Assembly (NCBI GenBank): GCA_030429205.1
Contig: JAUICZ010000001.1
Location: forward strand, 1,478,806-1,542,805
Length of the DNA stretch: 64,000 nucleotides
Reading direction: 5' to 3'
DNA from: Bacteroidia bacterium
GTDB taxonomy: Bacteria; Bacteroidota; Bacteroidia; Chitinophagales; Chitinophagaceae
Below, in pieces: positions 17,670 through 25,389 of the stretch. Position 1 is the stretch's first letter. Each line of letters opens with the position of its first letter. The notes under the pieces are model-generated. The model made no database searches and was not told the DNA's origin. It was given only the letters and a program-made list of their open reading frames with translations. The position numbers and the translations under genes are program-made.

Positions 17670-18383
17670 TTGGCAGGTAAGGTAAACTTCCATCAAGAGT
17701 GTGCAACATGTGGTGCAAGACACAAATCTATCTTTTGTCATCTGGAAATAGATGAGCTTGCGGCATTTGATGCTACTAAGTCGTGTATGTCCTATAAAAA
17801 AGGGCAAGTAATTTTTAATGAAGGCGGTCATCCCTTAGGTCTGTTTTGTGTAAATGATGGAAAAGTGAAAATTGAGCATACCGGGCAGGATGGTAAAGAG
17901 CAGATAGTACGTATGGCCAAAGCAGGTGATGTTTTAGGGTATAGAGCATTGTTGAGTAGTGAGCGTTACAATGCAAGCGCTGTAGCTTTGGATGATACGG
18001 ATGTGTGTTTTATACCTAAAGACTCTTTCTTTGGGGTTTTGAAGACTAACCCTGGTTTATCCTTAGATATTATAAAGATGTTGTCTACAGAGCTTCGTAA
18101 AGCAGAACAGTCGATTACCGATTTAGCGCAAAAGCCTGTACGTGAACGTATGGCAGAGGCATTACTCTTTTTAAGAGAAACTTATGGTTTTGAAGAAGAT
18201 GAGGCGACTATAAACGTTGTTTTATCGCGTGAGGATATTGCTAATCTTGTTGGTACTGCTACGGAAACGGCTATAAGGCTACTGTCTGAATTTAAAAAAG
18301 ATGGAATAGTTGAATCTGTAGGTAAAAAGATCAAAATAATCGATCAGGATAAGCTCGTTAAGACAGCTAACGTTTATAATTAA
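17670..18383 (+). CDS. FNR-type Crp/Fnr regulator with four candidate Fe-S cysteines
   Basis: 237-aa Crp/Fnr regulator: cyclic-nucleotide-type beta-roll (GQVIFNEGGHPLGLFCVNDG), long dimer helix, C-terminal winged helix. Cysteines at 11, 14 and 23 (ECATCGARHKSIFC), plus Cys113 in LDDTDVCFIP, align by position with the four cluster-binding cysteines of E. coli FNR (20, 23, 29, 122). An oxygen-labile 4Fe-4S cluster is therefore likely. The recognition helix reads TETAIRLLSEFKKDG; Ile stands where FNR has Ser in ExxSR, so operator specificity should differ. Start is TTG; no ATG fits. It lies just before the hemerythrin-like/cco genes and the AACATGA-N6-TCATGTT sites and is their probable regulator. 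Confidence 0.85.
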   Translation: MAGKVNFHQECATCGARHKSIFCHLEIDELAAFDATKSCMSYKKGQVIFNEGGHPLGLFCVNDGKVKIEHTGQDGKEQIVRMAKAGDVLGYRALLSSERYNASAVALDDTDVCFIPKDSFFGVLKTNPGLSLDIIKMLSTELRKAEQSITDLAQKPVRERMAEALLFLRETYGFEEDEATINVVLSREDIANLVGTATETAIRLLSEFKKDGIVESVGKKIKIIDQDKLVKTANVYN

Positions 18384-18391
18384 TTCTATAA

Positions 18392-18411
18392 AACATGACA
18401 AAAGTCATGTT
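18392..18411. promoter_or_regulatory. Palindromic FNR/CRP-like operator 1 (AACATGA-N6-TCATGTT)
   Basis: Perfect 7-bp arms with the TGA-N6-TCA core of Crp/Fnr-family sites. Nine bases after the fnr-like stop and 41 nt before a TACTTTCG -7 box (18453-18460). A nearly identical palindrome lies at 21606-21625 with the same spacing. Confidence 0.7.
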
Positions 18412-18452
18412 TTGCACACACAACAGTCATTTTTTACAGTATTGCATCCTTT

Positions 18453-18460
18453 TACTTTCG
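18453..18460 (+). promoter_or_regulatory. -7 box TACTTTCG, operator-linked promoter
   Basis: Seven of eight match to the TAnnTTTG consensus (C in place of the third T of TTTG), 20 nt before the ATG at 18480. No TTTG is present in the -33 window, as expected for an activator-dependent promoter. Confidence 0.5.
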
Positions 18461-18479
18461 TATAAAGTAATTGGAAATC

Positions 18480-19025
18480 ATGGCTACAGTACTATTTTCC
18501 CAATACCGTCACAGCGATCTTGATGACTTGGTACAAAAACTTAATAACGACTATTACAATGTGTTAAAAGGCTTGTGTGTTAATGTATCGAACTTATCGG
18601 GCAGAGTATTAGCAGATGGGGCGCATTCCTCTACTAATTTATACGTTAGCCTGGCAACAAAACTGACAGAACAGATAGATGAATTAATTGGTTTAAGGCA
18701 AGATGTTATACTGCCTTATATAAAAGATTTATCTGTGAAAAAAGTTGAGGGGCATGATTGTCGCAACTGTTCCGGTGGTTGTCATGTTGAACACAATGCA
18801 TACTTGTTTAATTTGAAAGACTCTCATAAACGGATAAAAGAAATATTATTTAGACTACAAACTGTAGCACTACCTCTTTACTCTGATATGGACTATCCGG
18901 CCAGTTACAAAACATTGCGTAATGAAATGATGATCATGGATACAGTACTTACAGAGTTGTTTTATCTGGAAGAAGCCAACCTTATACCGCGAGTACTGGA
19001 GGCCCAAAAGGCTATACACGCGTAG
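18480..19025 (+). CDS. Hemerythrin/RIC-like helical protein with a CxxCxxxC insert
   Basis: 181-aa helical protein whose second half follows the pattern of the hemerythrin-like domain of RIC/YtfE di-iron proteins: HVEHNAYLFNLKDSHKRIKEIL, then a long helix ending FYLEEANLIPRVLEAQ, comparable with the H-x3-ENNVLFPRAL end of YtfE. The final His ligand is replaced (LFYLEEANLIPR) though the Glu remains, and a CRNCSGGCH cluster is inserted in the domain. The di-iron site may be altered. ATG at 18480 is chosen over a TTG nine bases earlier. Placement between the FNR-type regulator and ccoI suggests a role in NO/O2 stress or metal-centre maintenance; this is inference. Confidence 0.55.
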   Translation: MATVLFSQYRHSDLDDLVQKLNNDYYNVLKGLCVNVSNLSGRVLADGAHSSTNLYVSLATKLTEQIDELIGLRQDVILPYIKDLSVKKVEGHDCRNCSGGCHVEHNAYLFNLKDSHKRIKEILFRLQTVALPLYSDMDYPASYKTLRNEMMIMDTVLTELFYLEEANLIPRVLEAQKAIHA

Positions 19026-19143
19026 ATTGTCTGGTTGTGCAGATGTAGAAGTAACCTAAATACAATATATAATTCATTGACATTGAGAAGGTAAATAGGT
19101 ATATTTAATTGCTCGTTAAAGTATACTAGAATAGCATAAGTTA

Positions 19144-21612
19144 ATGCCCCAAACTAAGCAAAGAAATACGGTAATACTATCCAGACCTGCTGATGAAAAG
19201 CTTGAAGGCGGCAACCTTTGTTACCATTGTGGTACAGCGTGTACCACTACAAAACTTTCTGTACAAGATAAGTTATTTTGTTGCGAAGGGTGTAAACTTG
19301 TATACGAGATCATCAACGAAAATGGTCTTTGCAATTATTATGAGTTAGAAAATCACCCCGGGTTGTCTCAAGTCAAGCCCGTAAGAAAAGATAAGTATGC
19401 TTATTTAGATAATGAGGATATCGCTAAGAAATTATACAAGTTTACAGACGGTAACAATACTATAGTAACCTTTTATTTGCCTGGTGTACACTGCAGCTCT
19501 TGCATGTGGTTGCTGGAACATATGCAGAAACTTAATGCAGCAATTGTAGAAAGCAGGCTGAATTTTACCAAAAAAGAAATAACAATACAGTTTAGAAAGG
19601 CTGAGATAACTATTAGGCAAATAGTAGAACTGTTAACCACTATTGGTTATGAGCCATATATAAGTCTGGATGAAACAGACAAAAAAGAAAGAAGCAGTTT
19701 TGATAAAAAGCGCATATACAAACTAGGTGTTGCCGGTTTTTGCTTTGGTAATATTATGCTGCTAAGCTTTCCTGAATATTTGTCTATCAGTAATGGTATA
19801 CAGCATGAATATGCGAACCTGTTTAGGATAATGAATCTCATTCTTGCTTTGCCTGTATTCTTTTATAGTGCAACAGAATTTTTTACAAATGCCTGGGCAG
19901 GTTTAAAACAAAAAATGCTGAACATTGATGCTCCAATAGCACTGGCATTGATCATCATGTTCGCTCGTAGTTTGTACGAGATTGGTACGGCTACAGGTGC
20001 TGGTTACCTTGATAGTTTGAGTGGTATAGTTTTCTTCATGTTAGTAGGGCGTATTGTTCAGGATCGAACTTATCAATCGATATCGTTTCATAGAGACTAT
20101 AAAGCATATTTTCCAATCGCTGTGAATGTTGTAACAGAGAGCGGTGTAGTAAGCAGGCACTTGCAGGAGTTAAAGGAAAAAGACGTAGTAGAGTTACATA
20201 ATGATGAGATTATTCCGGCTGATGCTATTGTAGTAAAAGGTAGGGCCCGTATCGATTATAGTTTTGTTACAGGAGAGAGTGAGCCGGTTAGTGTAGATGT
20301 AGGCAAAACAGTGTATGCGGGCGGTAGACAAAAAGGAGAGCAACTCACTATCCAGATAGTGAAACCGGTTGCCGGTAGTTACCTGACCTCTTTGTGGAAC
20401 CACAATGCATTTGAAAAGGATAAAACAACTCAGAACAGGCAGAATAGCGTAATTCATGTATTGAGTAAATACTTTACAGTTGTATTGCTTGTGTTGGTGG
20501 CTGCAACGGCTGTATATTGGGCATTTACAGATTTTTCTAAATTAATACCCGCTGTTACAGCAATGCTTATTATCGCTTGTCCATGTGCATTATTGCTAGC
20601 TGTGACATTTACTAATGGTAATTTACTCAGGCTATTAAGTAATAATGGTTTATTTCTTCGTGATGCTTTTGTAATAGAACAGCTTGGGTATATTAATCAC
20701 ATAGTATTCGATAAAACAGGTACGCTGACAGAAGATGTAAACGAGTATTCTTTTACGGGTGACGATCTTTCTGCAAATGAAATACAGGCAATATACAGCG
20801 CTGCAATATCCAGTAGTCACCCTTATAGTAAGGCTATAGTTAAGTACGTTGGAGAACAAGATGTATTATCATGTAGCAGTTGGGAAGAGTACACCGGTAA
20901 TGGTGTACAGGCCAGTGTTGGCGGCTATGATATTTTGATAGGTTCTGAAACTTTTGTAAACGTGCAAGAGTCCTCAGCTAACAAAAATGCAGCATGTTAC
21001 ATACGTATCAACAATAAGTTGACGGCTTTTGAAATCACACCTAAATTAAGAGACTCTATACCTGAGGTTTTATCGAACCTTAATCACAACTATAAATTAT
21101 CATTACTGTCTGGGGATAATAACAGGCAGCAAAAATCTTTACAAGAGGTATTTAGCTCTGACAGTAAACTGCTGTTTGAGCAAAAGCCTGTTGATAAGTT
21201 GAATTATATAGCATCACTTCAACAGCAAGAGCAAAAAGTGTTGATGGTAGGCGATGGGTTAAATGACGCCGGCGCACTGCAACAAAGTAATGTTGGAATT
21301 ACACTTGCGTCAGACGTGAACAACTTCACTCCATCTTGCGATGCTATTTTAGATGCTAAAAAGTTTATTCAGTTCCCGAGTTTAATGAAACTGGCCAAAT
21401 CAGGCAGAACAATAATAAACATCACATTCGCGATAAGTATTATATATAATATAATTGGTTTAACTATTTCTATGCAGGGGCTTATGAATCCACTGTTTGC
21501 AGCTGTATTGATGCCGGCAAGCACAATTACTATTGTGTTGATAACAACAGGCTTAAGTAGCCTGATGGCGAGGCGTTATAAGCTGCAGTTAAGCGCGCAG
21601 ACAAAAACATGA
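19144..21612 (+). CDS. ccoI: Copper-translocating P1B-type ATPase CcoI/FixI
   Basis: 822-aa heavy-metal ATPase needed to supply copper for cbb3 oxidase. Domains in order: Cys-rich N-terminal metal-binding region (LCYHCGTACTT, FCCEGC), HMA domain with CSSC (117-120), membrane helices, actuator loop VTGESEPV, transmembrane metal site CPC near 479, phosphorylation site DKTGT near 523, and hinge GDGLNDAGAL near 702. The Cys-rich leader plus HMA plus CPC is the FixI/CcoI form. Probably co-transcribed with the hemerythrin-like gene 118 bp upstream. Its stop codon lies inside operator 2, which controls the downstream oxidase operon. Confidence 0.93.
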   Translation: MPQTKQRNTVILSRPADEKLEGGNLCYHCGTACTTTKLSVQDKLFCCEGCKLVYEIINENGLCNYYELENHPGLSQVKPVRKDKYAYLDNEDIAKKLYKFTDGNNTIVTFYLPGVHCSSCMWLLEHMQKLNAAIVESRLNFTKKEITIQFRKAEITIRQIVELLTTIGYEPYISLDETDKKERSSFDKKRIYKLGVAGFCFGNIMLLSFPEYLSISNGIQHEYANLFRIMNLILALPVFFYSATEFFTNAWAGLKQKMLNIDAPIALALIIMFARSLYEIGTATGAGYLDSLSGIVFFMLVGRIVQDRTYQSISFHRDYKAYFPIAVNVVTESGVVSRHLQELKEKDVVELHNDEIIPADAIVVKGRARIDYSFVTGESEPVSVDVGKTVYAGGRQKGEQLTIQIVKPVAGSYLTSLWNHNAFEKDKTTQNRQNSVIHVLSKYFTVVLLVLVAATAVYWAFTDFSKLIPAVTAMLIIACPCALLLAVTFTNGNLLRLLSNNGLFLRDAFVIEQLGYINHIVFDKTGTLTEDVNEYSFTGDDLSANEIQAIYSAAISSSHPYSKAIVKYVGEQDVLSCSSWEEYTGNGVQASVGGYDILIGSETFVNVQESSANKNAACYIRINNKLTAFEITPKLRDSIPEVLSNLNHNYKLSLLSGDNNRQQKSLQEVFSSDSKLLFEQKPVDKLNYIASLQQQEQKVLMVGDGLNDAGALQQSNVGITLASDVNNFTPSCDAILDAKKFIQFPSLMKLAKSGRTIINITFAISIIYNIIGLTISMQGLMNPLFAAVLMPASTITIVLITTGLSSLMARRYKLQLSAQTKT

Positions 21613-21625
21613 CAATAATCATGTT
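21606..21625. promoter_or_regulatory. Palindromic FNR/CRP-like operator 2 (AACATGA-N6-TCATGTT)
   Basis: Same arms as operator 1, with the flanks AAA and TTGC also shared. It overlaps the ccoI stop codon and precedes a perfect -7 box (21667-21674) by 41 nt, the same distance as at operator 1. Confidence 0.7.
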
Positions 21626-21666
21626 TTGCCTTGAGCTAGGTCATAGTAGTAGGTGCTGTTGGGTAA

Positions 21667-21674
21667 TACTTTTG
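21667..21674 (+). promoter_or_regulatory. -7 box TACTTTTG of the ccoS-ccoNO promoter
   Basis: Perfect TAnnTTTG, 23 nt before the ccoS ATG. No TTTG is visible about 19-21 nt upstream, consistent with activation from operator 2. Confidence 0.6.
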
Positions 21675-21697
21675 ATATATAAAATAAACTGTAGCAG

Positions 21698-21853
21698 ATG
21701 AGCGCATTGTATTTATTAGTTATAGCAAGCATTATTGTAGCCTCTTTCTTTCTGTTTGGCTTCATATGGAGTGTGCGCTCTAACCAATTTGAAGATCAGG
21801 AAGGCTCTGCTATGAGAATGTTGCACGATAACGAAATACAGGACAATAAATAA
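21698..21853 (+). CDS. ccoS: cbb3 oxidase assembly protein CcoS (51 aa)
   Basis: Small single-helix membrane protein translated from ATG at 21698: MSALYLLVIASIIVASFF, then GFIWSVRSNQFEDQEGSA, ending MLHDNEIQDNK. The helix followed by a W-x-[VA]-[RK]-[SN]-x-Q-[FY]-[DE]-D segment is the CcoS signature. CcoS is needed to insert cofactors into CcoN. It is the first gene of the oxidase operon, 21 bp before ccoNO. Confidence 0.88.
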   Translation: MSALYLLVIASIIVASFFLFGFIWSVRSNQFEDQEGSAMRMLHDNEIQDNK

Positions 21854-21874
21854 TCTAATCTAAAGACTAAATAC

Positions 21875-24031
21875 ATGAGTAACGCTTCAGAACAATTATC
21901 AGGTCAGGCACTGGATAAGTTCTACTACGACAACAAGATCGTTAAATGGTTTGCTTATGCAACCATCATCTGGGGGTTGGTAGGTATGCTGGTAGGTCTA
22001 CTAGCCGCTTTTCAGCTAGTATTTCCTGCACTGAACTTCAGTACAGCAGAAACCACATTTGGTAGAGTTAGGCCGGTACACACAAATGCGGTCATTTTTG
22101 CATTTGTAGGTAACGGTATTTTTATGGGTGTTTATTACTCGCTACAGCGTTTAACGAAAGCCCGTATGTTCAATGACTTTTTAAGTAAGCTCCATTTTTG
22201 GGGATGGCAATTGATCATTGTATTGGCTGCTGTTACACTACTTGCAGGTTACACAACAGGTAAAGAGTATGCAGAGCTTGAGTGGCCTATTGATATCCTG
22301 ATCACGTTAGTGTGGGTGGTGTTTGGTATCAATATGTTTGGTACGATCATCAAGCGTAGAGAGCGTCACTTGTATGTTGCTATCTGGTTTTACATAGCCA
22401 CATTTGTTACTGTAGCGATGCTACATATTGTAAACTCTTGGGAGATCCCATTTACATGGTTGAAATCTTACTCTTGGTATGCAGGTGTACAAGATGCATT
22501 GATACAATGGTGGTATGGCCACAACGCGGTAGCATTCTTCTTAACTACTCCGTATTTAGGTTTAATGTATTACTTCCTGCCGAAGGCGGCTAATCGTCCG
22601 GTATACTCATATCGTTTATCGATCATCCACTTCTGGGCATTGATATTTATCTATATCTGGGCTGGTCCTCACCACTTGTTATATACTGCGTTGCCGGATT
22701 GGGCACAGTCTTTAGGTACTGTATTCTCAGTGATGTTGATCTTCCCTTCTTGGGGCGGTATGATCAATGGTTTGTTGACACTACGTGGTGCGTGGGATAA
22801 AGTGCGTGAAGATGTGGTATTGAAATTCATGGTGGTAGCAGTTACTGCTTATGGTATGGCAACGTTTGAAGGTCCGATGTTGAGCTTGAAGAATGTAAAT
22901 GCTATCAGCCACTTTACAGATTGGACTATTGCACACGTACACGTTGGAGCGTTAGGTTGGAATGGTTTCTTAACCTTTGGTGTATTGTACTGGTTGATAC
23001 CACGCATATTCAAAACAGAGCTATACTCTAAAAAATGGGCGAACTGGCACTTTTGGATAGGTACACTTGGTATAGTATTCTATGCAGTACCAATGTACTG
23101 GGCAGGGTTTATGCAGAGCCTTGCATGGAAAGAGTTTACACCAACTGGTCAGTTAAAGTATCAGTTTATGGAGACGGTAGAGCAAATGAAACCATTCTTC
23201 GCAATGCGTGGTGTTGGTGGTACCTTATACTTGGTAGGTGCAATATTGATGGGTGTGAACCTTTACAGAACAATTAAGAGAGGTAAAGCAGTAGATCAGG
23301 AAGCTGCTGAAGCTGCACCGCTAGCAAAAGTTTATGTAGAGCACGGTAAAACACACTGGCACCGTTGGATAGAGCGTCGTCCTGTACAAATGTTGGTATT
23401 GAGTTTGGTAGTAGTTGGTATCGGTGGTTTGATAGAGATTGTTCCAACCTTCATGATCAAGAGCAATGTACCTACGATCACCAGTGTAAAACCATATACT
23501 CCATTAGAGCTGGCAGGGCGCGATATCTATGTTAGAGAAGGTTGTTATACCTGTCATAGTCAGATGGTACGTCCGTTCAGGAGTGAGGTCGCACGTTATG
23601 GAGAGTATTCAAAAGCAGGTGAGTTTATATATGATCACCCGTTCCAGTGGGGTAGTAAACGCACCGGTCCGGATTTGGCGCGTATTGGAGGTAAGTATCC
23701 TGATAGCTGGCACTTTAACCATATGTACGAGCCAACAAGTATGTCTCCTGGATCTATTATGCCTAACTATCAGTGGTTATTCAAAAACGAAACAGACTTT
23801 GATGTGATGCCGGCTAAAATAAGGGCTATGCAAACATTAGGAGTGCCTTACCCTGAGGGGTATGATGAAAAAGCTGTTGGAGACATGCATATTCAAGCAG
23901 ATGAGATTGCTGCAAACTTGGCAAAAGAAAAGATTGAGGTGAAGAGTGATAAAGAGATAGTAGCATTGATCGCATATCTGCAAAGAATAGGAACGGATAT
24001 TAAACTGGAACAAAAAACAGCGAACAACTAA
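21875..24031 (+). CDS. ccoNO: Fused cbb3 cytochrome c oxidase subunits I and II (CcoN-CcoO)
   Basis: 718-aa fusion. Residues ~20-470 are CcoN, the heme-copper oxidase core with about twelve helices and His motifs such as RPVHTNAVIF, WYGHNAVAFFLT, GPHHLLYTALPDW and HVHVGALGWNGF. A membrane anchor near 495 then leads into CcoO, a mono-heme cytochrome c with CYTCH at 556-560 and candidate Met ligands downstream (SMSPGSIMPNY). It reduces O2 to water with high affinity while pumping protons. The fusion is common in Bacteroidota. CcoQ and CcoP follow within the same operon. Confidence 0.95.
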   Translation: MSNASEQLSGQALDKFYYDNKIVKWFAYATIIWGLVGMLVGLLAAFQLVFPALNFSTAETTFGRVRPVHTNAVIFAFVGNGIFMGVYYSLQRLTKARMFNDFLSKLHFWGWQLIIVLAAVTLLAGYTTGKEYAELEWPIDILITLVWVVFGINMFGTIIKRRERHLYVAIWFYIATFVTVAMLHIVNSWEIPFTWLKSYSWYAGVQDALIQWWYGHNAVAFFLTTPYLGLMYYFLPKAANRPVYSYRLSIIHFWALIFIYIWAGPHHLLYTALPDWAQSLGTVFSVMLIFPSWGGMINGLLTLRGAWDKVREDVVLKFMVVAVTAYGMATFEGPMLSLKNVNAISHFTDWTIAHVHVGALGWNGFLTFGVLYWLIPRIFKTELYSKKWANWHFWIGTLGIVFYAVPMYWAGFMQSLAWKEFTPTGQLKYQFMETVEQMKPFFAMRGVGGTLYLVGAILMGVNLYRTIKRGKAVDQEAAEAAPLAKVYVEHGKTHWHRWIERRPVQMLVLSLVVVGIGGLIEIVPTFMIKSNVPTITSVKPYTPLELAGRDIYVREGCYTCHSQMVRPFRSEVARYGEYSKAGEFIYDHPFQWGSKRTGPDLARIGGKYPDSWHFNHMYEPTSMSPGSIMPNYQWLFKNETDFDVMPAKIRAMQTLGVPYPEGYDEKAVGDMHIQADEIAANLAKEKIEVKSDKEIVALIAYLQRIGTDIKLEQKTANN

Positions 24032-24049
24032 TCTGTAAAAAAGAAAGCA

Positions 24050-24208
24050 ATGAAATTCAGACATTATTTAGAAACAATAACAGGAGTCGATGTATATCCG
24101 ATGATCTCATTGTTCATATTTCTGATCTTTTTTACAGCGTTAGCAGTATGGGCAATCAAGGCAAATAAGCAGTATATCAAAGACGTGAAAAATTTGCCAT
24201 TAGACTAA
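24050..24208 (+). CDS. ccoQ: CcoQ/FixQ-like small cbb3 subunit (52 aa)
   Basis: Short membrane protein MKFRHYLETITGVDVYPMIS followed by one helix (LFIFLIFFTALAVWAI) and a basic/acidic tail KANKQYIKDVKNLPLD. Position between ccoNO and ccoP, size and topology match CcoQ, which stabilises the complex. Sequence similarity is weak, as usual for CcoQ. It starts 18 bp after ccoNO. Confidence 0.8.
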   Translation: MKFRHYLETITGVDVYPMISLFIFLIFFTALAVWAIKANKQYIKDVKNLPLD

Positions 24209-24237
24209 CCAAACCACAATTAATAAATAATAAAGTC

Positions 24238-25377
24238 ATGTATAAATACTTCAATAAATATTCTCTTTTAGCAGCCTTAGTAGCAATGCCTGCTGTTGGT
24301 TTTGCTGCTGATGGTGGAGGTAGTGATTTTAATCCGATACTAATTGGCTTGATCACGCTCATCATTATACTTCTGTTTGGTATAGGTATGTTGGGTAGTA
24401 CACTGGCACAGTTGGGTATTGCATATAAAAAGAAATTGAAAGAAGAGCGTAGCTCTAACAGTGGTGCTGTTAAAGCATTATTGTTATTAATAGCTGCAGG
24501 GTTAAGCAGTACACAGCTTTTTGCTCAAGATGCAGCTGAAGCCGCACCTCAAGTATCTAAAGCTATTGCAGGGTTGCCGGCAATAGAGTTTTATATGCTG
24601 ATGGGTACAATAGCTCTTGAATTGATAGTAATGATAGTGTTGATGTTGTTGATAAAAGTGATGATTAGAGCACTAACAGCTAAACCGGGAGATGAGCAGG
24701 CGCAGGCAGAAAAGGCTGCAAACAGAATTCCTTTCTGGGATAGGTTCCACTCTGCTGTTGCGGTTGAACATGAAGAGGATATCATGCTGGATCATGATTA
24801 TGATGGCATTAAAGAGTTGGATAACAGTTTACCACCATGGTGGAAGTATGGTTTCTATGTAACTATTGTTATCGCATTTATTTACATCTGGTATTACCAC
24901 TTAGGTAGCGGTCCAAGTTCTCGCGAAGAGTTCCTTGCAGAGATGAAGAGAGGAGAAAAAGAGGTTGCGGCATATCTGGCTAAATCTGCTAATAACGTAG
25001 ACGAAAATACTGTAGAAATGCTTGATGAGGCAGGTATTGCAGCAGGACAAGACCTTTTCTCTAAGAACTGTATTGCATGTCACGGCCCTGATGGTGGTGG
25101 TAATGCAGTAGGTCCGAATCTGGCAGACGCATACTGGTTACATAAAGGTGGTTTGAAAGATATCTTTAAGAGCATTAAATATGGTTGGACCGATAAGGGT
25201 ATGAGGAGTTGGAAAGATGATTTCTCTCCAAAACAAATAGCACAGTTGGCCAGCTACGTTAAGTCTTTACAAGGAACAACACCTACAGCGCCTAAAGAGC
25301 CACAAGGTGAGTTATATGTAGAGGCTGAAACAACTACAGATGATACAGCTGCTGAAGAAGCAGCGCCCGAAGAATAA
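24238..25377 (+). CDS. ccoP: cbb3 oxidase subunit III CcoP, mono-heme with extended N-terminus
   Basis: 379-aa membrane-anchored cytochrome c. Several hydrophobic segments precede the canonical CcoP part: about 5-23, 33-58, 83-95 and 113-145. The canonical part begins with PFWDRFHSAVAVEHEEDIML and DHDYDGIKELDN-x-LPPWW, with the helix near 208-226. One heme site is present, CIACH at 278-282, with axial Met near 322 (KGMRSW). Proteobacterial CcoP has two hemes and a single helix, so the single heme and added N-terminal helices are notable, though similar forms occur in Bacteroidota. The C-terminus is acidic (TTDDTAAEEAAPEE). Confidence 0.92.
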   Translation: MYKYFNKYSLLAALVAMPAVGFAADGGGSDFNPILIGLITLIIILLFGIGMLGSTLAQLGIAYKKKLKEERSSNSGAVKALLLLIAAGLSSTQLFAQDAAEAAPQVSKAIAGLPAIEFYMLMGTIALELIVMIVLMLLIKVMIRALTAKPGDEQAQAEKAANRIPFWDRFHSAVAVEHEEDIMLDHDYDGIKELDNSLPPWWKYGFYVTIVIAFIYIWYYHLGSGPSSREEFLAEMKRGEKEVAAYLAKSANNVDENTVEMLDEAGIAAGQDLFSKNCIACHGPDGGGNAVGPNLADAYWLHKGGLKDIFKSIKYGWTDKGMRSWKDDFSPKQIAQLASYVKSLQGTTPTAPKEPQGELYVEAETTTDDTAAEEAAPEE

Positions 25378-25389
25378 AACATAAAGAAG

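Noticed and set aside
17518-17718. 66-aa minus-strand ORF upstream of the threonine aldolase
   Set aside because: AT-rich, low-complexity translation overlapping the start of the FNR-like gene; no homologous features.
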